Of a stretch of 34,600 nt of DNA, positions 16,893 to 25,206 are shown piece by piece. This DNA is from Sulfurovum sp. (lineage in GTDB: Bacteria > Campylobacterota > Campylobacteria > Campylobacterales > Sulfurovaceae). Position 1 is the stretch's first letter, and the number at the start of each line of letters is the position of its first letter. The DNA lies in the NCBI GenBank assembly GCA_027068485.1, contig JAMOSB010000006.1, forward strand, positions 1 through 34,600, read 5' to 3'. A model generated the notes under the pieces. It was not told where the DNA came from, made no database searches, and worked only from the letters and a program-made list of their open reading frames with translations. The translations under genes and the position numbers were made by a program.

Positions 16893-18099
16893 ACTGCTCT
16901 CCTGCGATATAGACTCCTGAAGCACTCTGGGTGTGGAGGATCGTCCAGAGTGCTAGCTCCTCGGGACGCTCTGGGGTATCGGGTAGGGTGACGAGGGTGA
17001 AGTCCGCCTCTTTGCCTACCGCAATCTCCCCTGCATTGAGATGGAGTGCGTCGGCTCCGTGTCTGGTGACACTCTCTATCAGTTGGTTTGCTAGGGTGGT
17101 CATATCCTCTTGGTGGTGGAGCATCATCGCAGAGCGAAGCTCATCAAAGAGGTTGAGGGAGTCGTTGGAGCTGAGTCCATCGGTGGCGACACTAAAGGGG
17201 AGTTTGAGTGACTCAATAGCGAGCCGTCCACACCCAAGGTAGCGGTTGGAGCGTGGGCAGTGGGCGATAGAGTGTCCTTTGGTCGCGAGGTAGTCTAGCT
17301 CACGCTGTGTGGCTTGGGTACAGTGGGTGAAGTGTGTCGGATAGGTATCAAACGCATGGATAAACTCCTCGACGCTACTCATAGGTATGCTACTCTTGAA
17401 GTACTGCTCAAAGAAGGGCTTAAATGCCCCCGCTCCCTCCTCTAGCCACTCTCGCTCAGCAGGAGACTCTAGGAGGTGGGCAGAGAGTGGGAGGTGCTGT
17501 TGTTTGGCGAGGGTGAGAGCCTTTTGGATGAGGATAGGGTGGACAGCATAGGGGGAGTGTATGGCGATAGCAGGGGTGATACGGCTAGAGTGGGCTTTGG
17601 CTTTGGAGGCGTTGAGCCGTTCGAGGAAGTCCCCATAGAGCATATCTGCCATCATCGCATTGGAGCCGATCAGCTCATTGAAGAAGACCACCCGTTGAGG
17701 ACTCTTCTGACACACCTCCAGCTCCAACCCAAAACTCGATATCGCCCCAAAAGAGGTGATGCCAGACTCTAGCATGGTGTTGCACGCTTGGTACATCATA
17801 CGGTTGTCACACGCCCCAACAAGATCCTCACGATGGGTGATCACCGAATCGAGCCACGGCATAAACTCCCCATACTTGAGGGTTGTTTTATTGGCAGAGA
17901 ACTCCAAGTGGACATGGGTGTTGATGAACCCTGGATAGAGAATGGTGTTGGGGGGTGTAGTGATGCGTGGGGCATTAGGGTAGCGAGCCTGAAGTACCGC
18001 AAGCGTATCGACCGCCTCAATCGTTGAGCCAAACGCCACGGCATGACCCGAGACAAAACCCTCAGGAGTATAGATAAAATCAGCAACAATAATCTGCAT
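16885..18099 (-). CDS. mqnF: Aminofutalosine deaminase-type amidohydrolase
   Basis: Amidohydrolase probably deaminating 6-amino-6-deoxyfutalosine in the futalosine route to menaquinone. The 404 residues have the metal motif INTHVHLEF (His62, His64), HSPYAVHP, SAHLLESPAEREW, THCTQAT...SIAHCPRSNRYLGCG and VATDGLSSNDSLN, matching the chlorohydrolase-like family assigned this role in epsilonproteobacteria. Distinction from other deaminases of the family is not certain. The start is the ATG at 18099, with AAGAAGG 7 bases upstream; a GTG one codon earlier is possible. First gene of the minus-strand operon that meets the plus-strand CRISPR locus back to back. Confidence 0.86.
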   Translation of the reverse strand: MQIIVADFIYTPEGFVSGHAVAFGSTIEAVDTLAVLQARYPNAPRITTPPNTILYPGFINTHVHLEFSANKTTLKYGEFMPWLDSVITHREDLVGACDNRMMYQACNTMLESGITSFGAISSFGLELEVCQKSPQRVVFFNELIGSNAMMADMLYGDFLERLNASKAKAHSSRITPAIAIHSPYAVHPILIQKALTLAKQQHLPLSAHLLESPAEREWLEEGAGAFKPFFEQYFKSSIPMSSVEEFIHAFDTYPTHFTHCTQATQRELDYLATKGHSIAHCPRSNRYLGCGRLAIESLKLPFSVATDGLSSNDSLNLFDELRSAMMLHHQEDMTTLANQLIESVTRHGADALHLNAGEIAVGKEADFTLVTLPDTPERPEELALWTILHTQSASGVYIAGEQYV

Positions 18100-18166
18100 C
18101 ACATAACCTTCTTCTTTTTAGGGGTATTTTATCTTAATGTCTTTAATATCAAAAACTTTAGGGGGT

Positions 18167-18232
18167 TTGACAACCTTTTGACTGTCAATACCATTGAGTG
18201 TCGCACTTATTAACTATTTATAGAGAGTTAAT
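18167..18232 (+). promoter_or_regulatory. Promoter and inverted repeats before cas6
   Basis: TTGACA (18167-18172) lies 16 bases from TACCAT (18189-18194). The odd palindrome TTGACTGTCAA (18178-18188) sits within this promoter. A second inverted repeat, ATTAACT/AGTTAAT with a 10-base gap (18209-18215 and 18226-18232), lies downstream and could be an operator. These fill most of the 194 bases between mqnF and cas6. Binding proteins are unknown; the WYL regulator at 26253 is a candidate. Confidence 0.4.
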
Positions 18233-18293
18233 AGATGTCTTTTGAGTATTTTTAGTTACAATTTTTATGAGTAGTTTAATTAAAGGTAGTCTT

Positions 18294-19121
18294 ATGAAGT
18301 ATCACGCTATTGATGTAAGAGTTTTGGATAGAGTAAAACCACCCTATTTTATAGGAGCGATGCTTCGTGGGGCATTGGGATATACACTCAAAAAGGTTGT
18401 CTGTATCAATCCCTCCTATCAGTGTGAGGGGTGTTTTGATACTTCTCGTTGTCTCTATTATGATTTTTATGAGCGAGAGAATGTTCAGCACCTTTTTCGT
18501 CTGGATCTCGTATTGGAGAGTGAGTGTTATCGTTTTGGACTCTATCTTTTTGGTGATGCGTGTGTAAAACTTCCCTATCTTCTCTTAGCTATAGAGAAGG
18601 CATTGAAGGAGAATGGTCTAGGAAGAGCGCGTCTGAAGTTTAACGCGGTAGAGATCTATGTCGATGGAGAACCCGTCTATCAAGAGGGTGCTTTCCTAGC
18701 AGACCTCACCTCCAAACCGCAATCATTAATCTCCTCTGGCTATTGTCCCAATCTCAAGATCCAGCTCCTCACCCCTCTGCGTATCAAACAGAGTAATAGC
18801 GTGGAATATAACGATATTGGCATCAAAGATATACTACGATCTATCCATCAAAGAGTACAACAGCTATTTCATCATCAAACATGCCATAGACTCCCCTATG
18901 AGCCAAGCTATACCACTGAGATTAAGACACTTACCTATAAGCCTTTGTATCGAAAGAGTAGTAGGCAGAAGCGTTCGATTGTGCTTGATGGGGTACTTGG
19001 AGAGATGGCAGTCATAGGGCTAGATCAAAGAAGCTATGACCTTCTAAAGATTGGAGAGGTGATTGGTGTAGGCAAACAGACAGTTTTTGGAATGGGGAAG
19101 ATAAAAGTAGCAAAAATTTAG
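18294..19121 (+). CDS. cas6: Cas6 pre-crRNA endoribonuclease
   Basis: 275-residue RAMP-fold nuclease that should cut the CRISPR transcript within repeats. The C-terminal glycine-rich loop GVGKQTVFGMGKI is typical of Cas6, as is the segment FIGAMLRGALGYTLKK near the start. A four-cysteine cluster (Cys37, Cys44, Cys47, Cys53) follows, a feature of one Cas6 subfamily (the PF10040-type), likely a metal site. Start 18294 was chosen because AAAGGTAG lies 4-5 bases upstream and the RAMP strand begins at once; an ATG 27 bases earlier lacks a ribosome site. It is unfused, unlike Cas6-RT-Cas1 proteins in some other RT-CRISPR systems. The expected cut leaves an 8-base handle, as in the array repeat. Confidence 0.86.
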   Translation: MKYHAIDVRVLDRVKPPYFIGAMLRGALGYTLKKVVCINPSYQCEGCFDTSRCLYYDFYERENVQHLFRLDLVLESECYRFGLYLFGDACVKLPYLLLAIEKALKENGLGRARLKFNAVEIYVDGEPVYQEGAFLADLTSKPQSLISSGYCPNLKIQLLTPLRIKQSNSVEYNDIGIKDILRSIHQRVQQLFHHQTCHRLPYEPSYTTEIKTLTYKPLYRKSSRQKRSIVLDGVLGEMAVIGLDQRSYDLLKIGEVIGVGKQTVFGMGKIKVAKI

Positions 19122-19127
19122 TGTGAG

Positions 19128-19133
19128 TAAAAT
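19128..19133 (+). promoter_or_regulatory. Possible -10 box between cas6 and cas10
   Basis: GAGTAAAATTAAT lies in the 89-base gap after cas6. It resembles the TAAAAT boxes elsewhere in the window and could give cas10-csm5 its own promoter. The gap also holds GATATC and AT-rich runs but no gene. Confidence 0.3.
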
Positions 19134-19210
19134 TAATTTGGCATTATGAGACGAGTTGAAATTGTAAGTTTTTTACGATATCAAAAAATTAAATAGGAGA
19201 GGAAAATGAA

Positions 19211-21043
19211 ATGGAAATAGAACACATATTTAATGCTGTATCTAAAAAGCCAAAGAATAATAAAGAGATAGCTTCACAAGAGTGGAAAGTGGGGTATTGG
19301 AAGAATGAAAATCTAATTTATGAAGCCCCTACAAGTATGGAGTTACTTAAACAAGATTTCTCTAAAATGTACTATAACGCATTGATTCCTACAGATGATA
19401 ATAAAATCATCTCTAAGTATGATGACGAAAAGTTAAAAGGTTTAGTTAAAACTTTAGGAGATGATTTACTTTTAATCAGTGGAGATTTCTGGGGAATTCA
19501 AAAGTTTATTTTTGATGGTGTTACTACCTCAAAAGCCTCTAAGATTTTAAGAAGTCGTTCGGCTATGGTTCAGCTTATTACTTATGCTGTGGTTGATAGA
19601 ATCAAAAAAGAGTTTAATGGAAGTGAAGCTCTGCTTTTTGGAGCAGGTAAATTTATGATTTTGGCTAAAAATGAGAATAGAGAAAAAATTAAAGTGATTC
19701 AACAAGAGCTAGATAGCTATTTTTTAAAGAATTTCTTTGGTCAGAATGGGTTTATCTTATCAAGCACTCTTACAACAGGAAAAAAGCTTTTAAATCAAGA
19801 GGATATGGAAGACGATTTAAAAGCATTGGGTGCAGATAATGAGAGTAAGAAGCTTAATAAATTTGACCTTTTAACTGTAGACGATGAGGAGATTTTGATT
19901 AATCCTTTTGAAGGTGCTTGTAGGGATGATGATATTTGTGAGTTTTGTAGTAAACGACTTAAAACGCATAATGTAGATGATACCAAAGCGTGTAAAATCT
20001 GTTTTAATGAGATTGAGTTGGGTAAGCATTTAACTAAAAAACCTTATGTGACTATTTTTGCTTCTTCTACGGAGAAGAGTAAAAAAGATATTTTGATTAT
20101 CTCCTTGGGTGGTCAAAACTACTATGCAAAGTTTGAAGATGCGGTAACACAAGAGGGAGATAGCTTTGATATAAGCTCTAAAGCCTATGTTGATTACCCT
20201 AAATGGTCATTGAACTCGTATGTTCCCAAAGATGAATTTGATGAAATTATTACCTTTGGAAATTATCTAAAAGAGGATAATCAAGAAGATGGAAAAGTGA
20301 TTAGCTCTGGATTAATGGCACTAAAAGCCGATATTGACAAACTGGGTGATACCTTTAGAGACCTCTATAAAGAAGACTTTAGAAAGTTTAATAGACTCTC
20401 ACGAGAGGTTGAGTTCTTTTTTTCGGATTATATTACGACCTTAGTTGCTAAACGAAAAAATCTCTATACCGTTTTTGCAGGTGGCGATGACCTCTTTTTG
20501 ATTGGAGAGTATCGAGAGATAGTTGCCATAGCCAAAGAGATAAGAGAGGAGTTTTATAGATTTTCACTAGAGAAGACTACCATCTCTATGGGGCTTGTGA
20601 TGTTTAAGCCCTCTACACCCATAACTTTTGTCTCTGATATGGCAGATAAGGCAGAGAAGAGAGCCAAAGGAGAGAGAGATAGTATTGATATTTTTGGTGT
20701 CTCTATGAAGTTTGAAGCGTTTTATCAGATAGAGAAAGATTTTAAAGAGGTTACCGATTTTTTAGAGAAAGAGGATGATGATAAAACAGCTCTCTATTAT
20801 AGACTTATTGAACTTTGTGATATGAAAGAGAATATAAAAAATGATATACGCAATGCGATGTGGAAGTCAAAGTTAAACTATCTTTTCAGACGCAATGTGA
20901 AGCGAGAAGATAACGACAGTAAGATTTTTACAAAGCTAAGTGATTTAATCGAGAAGGGAGAGAAGTTTAAATCTCTGCTTTTTTTGAAAATTTATAATAA
21001 TCGAGATAAAAATAAGGAGAAAAACAGTGAAAAAATTGGTTGA
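19211..21043 (+). CDS. cas10: Cas10/Csm1 lacking the HD domain
   Basis: Large subunit of the type III-A complex; on target-RNA binding it makes cyclic oligoadenylate. The 610 residues begin near the first palm domain (LLLISGDFWGIQKFIFDG, about 87-103). A zinc finger has Cys243/246 and Cys261/264, and the second palm has LKADIDKLGD (371-380) and VFAGGDDLF with GGDD at 424-427. The N-terminal HD nuclease domain of usual Csm1 is absent, and the 89-base gap upstream has no room for it. So DNA cleavage by Cas10 is not expected while cOA signalling is. AGGAGAGGA lies 9-13 bases before the ATG. Base composition is visibly more AT-rich than the host genes. It overlaps csm2 by 17 bases. Confidence 0.92.
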   Translation: MEIEHIFNAVSKKPKNNKEIASQEWKVGYWKNENLIYEAPTSMELLKQDFSKMYYNALIPTDDNKIISKYDDEKLKGLVKTLGDDLLLISGDFWGIQKFIFDGVTTSKASKILRSRSAMVQLITYAVVDRIKKEFNGSEALLFGAGKFMILAKNENREKIKVIQQELDSYFLKNFFGQNGFILSSTLTTGKKLLNQEDMEDDLKALGADNESKKLNKFDLLTVDDEEILINPFEGACRDDDICEFCSKRLKTHNVDDTKACKICFNEIELGKHLTKKPYVTIFASSTEKSKKDILIISLGGQNYYAKFEDAVTQEGDSFDISSKAYVDYPKWSLNSYVPKDEFDEIITFGNYLKEDNQEDGKVISSGLMALKADIDKLGDTFRDLYKEDFRKFNRLSREVEFFFSDYITTLVAKRKNLYTVFAGGDDLFLIGEYREIVAIAKEIREEFYRFSLEKTTISMGLVMFKPSTPITFVSDMADKAEKRAKGERDSIDIFGVSMKFEAFYQIEKDFKEVTDFLEKEDDDKTALYYRLIELCDMKENIKNDIRNAMWKSKLNYLFRRNVKREDNDSKIFTKLSDLIEKGEKFKSLLFLKIYNNRDKNKEKNSEKIG

Positions 21044-21440
21044 AGATATTTCTTTTAAAGAAGAAGATGGACAGTTAGCAGAGCTATTTAGTAGTAAAGC
21101 AGAAGAGATGGCAAAGTGTTTAAACAATAGAGAAAGAAAAGAGAGAGAAGAGAGATATAAACCTGATATATCAACAACCCAATATCGAAAATTTTATGAA
21201 AAAATTTTAGAGTTAAACGAAAAAGCAAAAGGGTTAGATGAGGTTGCTTTTAAAATCAAAGTTTTACCATTTGTCAAGATGTTGAACTCTAAAGTACAAT
21301 ATTCAAAAGAGAGAAAACACTCTGGAGCTAACTTTGTAGCGTTAATGGAGACCTCAATTAACGCCGTAAACTCTGCTCATGAGTTGCAAAATTTTAAGTA
21401 TCTGTTAGAGTCAATTATCGGTTATATGCCAAAAAAATAA
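21027..21440 (+). CDS. csm2: Csm2 small subunit
   Basis: 137-residue all-helical small subunit that lines the crRNA-target duplex in the Csm complex. TTQYRKFYEKILELNEKA and KVLPFVKMLNSKVQYSKERKHSGANF correspond to the Csm2 motifs (Ser/Thr-Gln-hydrophobic-Arg-Lys-Phe and MLxxKxxYxxxR). The start is GTG at 21027: AAGGAG lies 7 bases upstream, inside the cas10 end. The first 45 residues, rich in Glu, Lys and Arg, are probably disordered or helical. It sits between cas10 and csm3 as in other type III-A loci. Confidence 0.85.
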   Translation: MKKLVEDISFKEEDGQLAELFSSKAEEMAKCLNNRERKEREERYKPDISTTQYRKFYEKILELNEKAKGLDEVAFKIKVLPFVKMLNSKVQYSKERKHSGANFVALMETSINAVNSAHELQNFKYLLESIIGYMPKK

Positions 21441-21450
21441 GGAGAAGAAG

Positions 21451-22224
21451 ATGGAAATAGTAAAAATAGATGGTTTAGAGAAGTTAAAGTTAATAACAGG
21501 TCTTCATATTGGGGCGAGTGATGATAGCATGAAGATTGGTGGGGTTGATTCTCCTGTTATTACACGAGAGGTTTTAGCCGATGATGAGGGAGAGGTTAGT
21601 TTTGGTGGTAGAAACAAGATTATTGAACCTTATATTGCAGGAAGCTCTATCAAGGGTAAGGTTCGTTCACTCTTAGAACTCTACTTTAGATTGATTGACC
21701 CAACAGAGTCAGATGAGAAAAAACGGGGAATCCCAATTAATAGCAGAGCTACTTTTGGAGAGAAGAGAAAAAGAGATTTGATTATTAAGCTCTTTGGAGA
21801 GGGTTCGGAGTTTAAAGATTCAAGTGAAGCTTTTAATGTAACACGGGTTATCTTTAGAGACTGTTTTATTACCAATGAGATTAGAAAAGCAACCATAGAT
21901 AATAGAATAGAGCTGTTTGAAGAGAAGGCTGAAAATGTTATAGACCGAGCCACGGGAGCGACCAAAAATGGTGGACTACGACACATTCAACGGGTTGTAT
22001 CTAGTGTAGAGTTTGAGTTTGATTTGTCTATTCGAGTATTTGATGGAGAGGATAGAAAGCTATTTGAAAATACCATTCTCTTGGGGCTAAGACTCTTGGA
22101 GCTTGATGCACTAGGAGGAAGTGGAAGCCGTGGTTATGGTAAAGTTGAGTTTGTAAAGATTGAACACTCTATAGAAGCGTTAAGAGATGCGGTAGAAGAT
22201 GGGCTTAAAAATGAGACTCATTAA
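21451..22224 (+). CDS. csm3: Csm3 backbone RAMP, target-RNA nuclease
   Basis: Forms the helical backbone and cuts target RNA at 6-base intervals in type III-A. The 257 residues include the catalytic aspartate in KIGGVDSPVI (Asp33, the same number as in well-studied Csm3), the thumb/loop IAGSSIKGKVRSLLELY, and the C-terminal glycine motif GGSGSRGYGKVEF. This suggests full RNase activity. AAGGAG lies 6 bases before the ATG, 10 bases after the csm2 stop. AT-rich codon use like its neighbours. Confidence 0.95.
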   Translation: MEIVKIDGLEKLKLITGLHIGASDDSMKIGGVDSPVITREVLADDEGEVSFGGRNKIIEPYIAGSSIKGKVRSLLELYFRLIDPTESDEKKRGIPINSRATFGEKRKRDLIIKLFGEGSEFKDSSEAFNVTRVIFRDCFITNEIRKATIDNRIELFEEKAENVIDRATGATKNGGLRHIQRVVSSVEFEFDLSIRVFDGEDRKLFENTILLGLRLLELDALGGSGSRGYGKVEFVKIEHSIEALRDAVEDGLKNETH

Positions 22225-23098
22225 GCTAAAGATAACACCTCTTAGCTCATTTGTAACTTTTCCAAAGGGAGATACACTCTTTGGACATTTTGCTTATCTC
22301 TCCTTTTTGAAGAAAGAGAAAATATTTGAAAACTATACTACAGATAAGAAACCAAAAATTATCTTTTCTGATATTTTGCCCGATAACCATTTTTATAAAC
22401 CAACGCTCCCTTTAGATGCGTTTGGAGTAGATGAGAGCCAAAAGAAAGAGTTTAGAAAAAAGAGCTGGATAGGTTATGAAGATTTACAAAAAGGTGCGTT
22501 AAAAGAGTCTGTAGAGTTAACATTTATGAAAAAAGAGTTTAAGGTACGAAATACTTTAAACAGAGTCTCTTTTACTACAGATAGCAGTGGTATATTTGCT
22601 CCTTATGGTTTAGAAGAGACTACTTTTGTCTATCAACCTGTTATTTATGTAATGTTTGACAACACCTTTACAGACCAAGAGATTGAAGATAGACTCAATG
22701 AGATGGGAAGAAATGGTTTTGGTAAAAAAGGAAACATTGGAAAAGGGTATTTCAAAGCAAAAATTGATAAGCGTTTTGATGGATTTAAAAAGATAAAAAC
22801 CGAAAACTGCTATATGATGACACTCTCTCCAACACTCTTGCATAAATCTAAAGAGATGATAGCCGATAAAGAGGTTTACTATAACACTTTTAACCGTTTT
22901 GGAAAACATCATAGCTCTTCGACACCTTTTAAAAAGCCTCTGCTTATGGCAGATAGTGGAGCAGTGGTTAAACTAAAATCTTATGAACAATACATAGGTG
23001 GTGGAATAGACAATGGTATAGGTCGCCAATCATTGGTACAGGGTTTCTCTATTTTAGTACCCTTTGAGTTTGAAGGAGTCAATCGTGGCAAAGCGTAA
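22211..23098 (+). CDS. csm4: Csm4 RAMP, 5'-handle-binding subunit
   Basis: Csm4 caps the 5' end of the crRNA and contacts Cas10. The 295 residues begin MRLIKLKITPLSSF, a RAMP first strand, followed by GDTLFGHFAYL (the region where Csm4 has GDSLFGA). Later, NGFGKKGNIGKGYFKAK is the glycine loop. IGGGIDNGIGRQSLVQGF ends the second RAMP fold. The start at 22211 begins the first strand directly; an ATG four codons earlier is also possible. It overlaps csm3 by 14 bases and csm5 by 14. Confidence 0.9.
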   Translation: MRLIKLKITPLSSFVTFPKGDTLFGHFAYLSFLKKEKIFENYTTDKKPKIIFSDILPDNHFYKPTLPLDAFGVDESQKKEFRKKSWIGYEDLQKGALKESVELTFMKKEFKVRNTLNRVSFTTDSSGIFAPYGLEETTFVYQPVIYVMFDNTFTDQEIEDRLNEMGRNGFGKKGNIGKGYFKAKIDKRFDGFKKIKTENCYMMTLSPTLLHKSKEMIADKEVYYNTFNRFGKHHSSSTPFKKPLLMADSGAVVKLKSYEQYIGGGIDNGIGRQSLVQGFSILVPFEFEGVNRGKA

Positions 23099-24491
23099 GA
23101 TAAATATGGATTCACTTGTTAGCTCTTATGGTAAAACACAACAGCAGAAGAGTAAAAAAGCCGATGAATCAAAGAAAAAAAGAGAGCAAGAGCAGAGAGA
23201 AGCCAAAGCTTTAAAAGAGAAGCACGAACAAGAGGAAAAGGAGAGAGCAGAATCCGAAAGATTGGCTAAAATTGAAGCCAAAAAAAGAGAGTTAGAAGCC
23301 AATGAATTAAAAACTTTTAAGCTAAAGCTTACAGCACTCTCTCCGATTCATATTGGAAGTGGAGAGGAGTATGAGCCGACAAACTATGTGATTAAAGAAG
23401 ATAGACTCTACGCTTTTAATGAACATGTTGTTATTGAAAAGCTTTATGAACGAGATAAAAAACTTCCAAGTGATGATAAGCTCTCTGATATGTATGCTCT
23501 TGTGGCTTTTTTTAGAGAAGAGGCTAATTTTATTATTGATAATAAGCTTTATATTCATAGTGTCTCTATCTCTAAAGATATATCAAAACTCTATAGCAAA
23601 GATTTTGGTATAAGTAACAATAATGATGAGTCGATGAATCAGATGCTTATATTGAAACATATCTCAACTTTTAACCCTTATAGTGGCAATTTTGAACCCT
23701 ATATTGCAGGAAGTTCAATTAAGGGAGCGTTACAGAGTGTATTGGAGCTGTCTGTAGAAGAGAGTCAAAAATTAAAAGTTTCTGATGCCATAGGAAAAGA
23801 GGTTAAAAATCATATTGCGTGGAGTGTTAGAAAAACATCCAAAGGAAGTATTGCTCAAAAACTTGAAATTATTCAAAAAAATTCAAGCTTTGAGGCTCTT
23901 TTAACAAAAGTTAATGCTTTAGAGATAGAGACCATTAAAGAGAAACTGCATACTTTTTATCAAAATGCAGATATGGGACTTTTTTTAAATTATAAAAAAG
24001 ATTTGAAATCAAATGAGGGTTTGTTGCGAGTAGGTCGGTATTGTGGTAAAGCGTTTATAGTAAAAGATTTAGCAGAGAGTGAAAAACCTAAAACCAAATC
24101 TATCTTTAGAATGAGCGAAAAAGGTAGCCGTGTTGATGAGGTCTCTTTTGGTTGGCTTAAGTGGGAAGTGATGGAAGATGACGCTAATAAAAAAGATAAA
24201 ACTGTAGAGAAAAAAGATTTAACTTTAAAAGAGGAGATAGAAGAGCTTATAGCCAACAATCCAAACAGAAATGATACAGATGATATTGTTATTTTTAATG
24301 CTATTAAGAGTGGAAAGTTTGATAGCTTTAAAGCCGAAGCTTTAGACTGGTTAAAAAATAAGATGCAAGAGTTGGGTAAATGGGTGGAGAAATCTAAAAA
24401 CCCCACGAAAGATAAAAAGTATAAACGGACTTTGGATGTTTTGGAGATGATGAAAGAATGTAAATACAATAAAAAAGAAACTCTAAACTAG
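23085..24491 (+). CDS. csm5: Csm5 RAMP with charged N-terminal extension
   Basis: Csm5 binds the 3' end of the crRNA and is implicated in its maturation. Of 468 residues, the RAMP domain begins at about 77 (FKLKLTALSPIHIGSGEEY), contains AGSSIKGALQSVLEL, and closes with a long variable C-terminus. Residues 1-76 form an unusual extension: a short lead (MAKRKINMDSLVSSYGK) then an almost purely Lys/Glu/Arg helix (about 20-75) predicted to be a single alpha helix or coiled coil. Csm5 usually starts at the RAMP strand. The start is GTG at 23085; AAGGAG is 6 bases upstream, whereas a TTG 21 bases earlier has none. Last gene of the compact csm run. Confidence 0.88.
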   Translation: MAKRKINMDSLVSSYGKTQQQKSKKADESKKKREQEQREAKALKEKHEQEEKERAESERLAKIEAKKRELEANELKTFKLKLTALSPIHIGSGEEYEPTNYVIKEDRLYAFNEHVVIEKLYERDKKLPSDDKLSDMYALVAFFREEANFIIDNKLYIHSVSISKDISKLYSKDFGISNNNDESMNQMLILKHISTFNPYSGNFEPYIAGSSIKGALQSVLELSVEESQKLKVSDAIGKEVKNHIAWSVRKTSKGSIAQKLEIIQKNSSFEALLTKVNALEIETIKEKLHTFYQNADMGLFLNYKKDLKSNEGLLRVGRYCGKAFIVKDLAESEKPKTKSIFRMSEKGSRVDEVSFGWLKWEVMEDDANKKDKTVEKKDLTLKEEIEELIANNPNRNDTDDIVIFNAIKSGKFDSFKAEALDWLKNKMQELGKWVEKSKNPTKDKKYKRTLDVLEMMKECKYNKKETLN

Positions 24492-24498
24492 AGAGAAG

Positions 24499-24538
24499 AT
24501 CAACTGTGATGATTACAGGAGCAAACGGGTATTGAAAC
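24499..24538 (+). repeat. Possible degenerate CRISPR-repeat remnant
   Basis: The gap after csm5 holds a 40-base stretch starting ATCAA and ending CGGGTATTGAAAC. The array repeat starts ATCAA and ends AGGGGATTGAAAC, so both ends match (11 of 12 at the 3' end) while the middle does not. The 8-base handle ATTGAAAC also occurs at 4932 and 23651 by chance, so this is weak. No second copy or spacer is seen. Confidence 0.15.
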
Positions 24539-24584
24539 TCAAATAGTAAGAGCTATTGAGAAAGTACCCTTAAGTAGTCATCTT

Positions 24585-24612
24585 TTGTCTAGGTAATACT
24601 CTATCATACGAT
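24585..24612 (+). promoter_or_regulatory. Possible promoter for the accessory block
   Basis: TTGTCT (24585-24590) and TACGAT (24607-24612) are 16 bases apart, 29 bases before the next ATG. The 149-base gap and a return to host-like base composition both suggest a separate transcript from csm5. Confidence 0.3.
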
Positions 24613-24640
24613 TATCACTATCGAAAGAAGGAGAGAGTAT

Positions 24641-25177
24641 ATGAAGTATGAGCATCTAGTAGAGTTGGAGAGACTCCATATGGAGGAGGTACGCACGGTA
24701 GCTCAAAGAGCGTTTCTCGTCGATGAGGTCTATGACCTGCTTCACGATGCCTATGCCAATGTCAAAGGGGGATTGCACTTCCAAGATCCTGATGATCTCT
24801 TGCGTAGCACTACACTCTGGAAGGTGATCTACTTCAATGCGACGATTGTAGGGGTGGTAGTCTACAAAGCGAAGCGAGGGCTCAAGATGGTCGCACTGGG
24901 GATTGCCACTATGGATAGTACGATTAGCCAATATACCAAGAGTATGCTCTCCTATCTCTTTCGTGTCACATTCCAAAATACTTGGATGGAGGTGAGTGAG
25001 GGAGCTGAACGATTCATTATCAAAAATGGAGGTACACGCTATTTTGTCTCCAATAGCCTAGCACAGAGACTCACAGGCAAAGAGATCGTCTCTCTGTCTG
25101 AAGATGGCTACCACTACCAACGCAGGATCAATGGAGTCCTTAAAACTAAAGTGATTGTGGGAACCCCTCGATTTTAA
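24641..25177 (+). CDS. Unknown 178-residue protein, perhaps GNAT-like
   Basis: Not confidently recognised. The middle (ATIVGVVVYKAKRGLKMVALGIA) has the strand-strand pattern and positively charged turn seen in some acetyltransferase folds, but no clear acetyl-CoA R/QxxGxG/A motif is present. Later segments are WMEVSEGAERFIIKNGG and LAQRLTGKEIVSLSEDGYHY. It is probably cytoplasmic: no signal or membrane segment. AAGGAGAG lies 6-8 bases before the ATG. It starts a three-gene group (with the zinc-ribbon and MYG1-like genes) with higher GC than the csm genes, sitting inside the CRISPR locus. Could be a passenger rather than part of the immunity system. Confidence 0.7.
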   Translation: MKYEHLVELERLHMEEVRTVAQRAFLVDEVYDLLHDAYANVKGGLHFQDPDDLLRSTTLWKVIYFNATIVGVVVYKAKRGLKMVALGIATMDSTISQYTKSMLSYLFRVTFQNTWMEVSEGAERFIIKNGGTRYFVSNSLAQRLTGKEIVSLSEDGYHYQRRINGVLKTKVIVGTPRF

Positions 25178-25206
25178 TGACTAAATGATGATAAGGAGTC
25201 TATACT

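Noticed and set aside
19122-19210. A frameshifted HD domain upstream of cas10
   Set aside because: Only 89 bases separate cas6 and cas10; far too short for the domain, and no HD motif is there. A 4-codon frame at 19206 ends at once.
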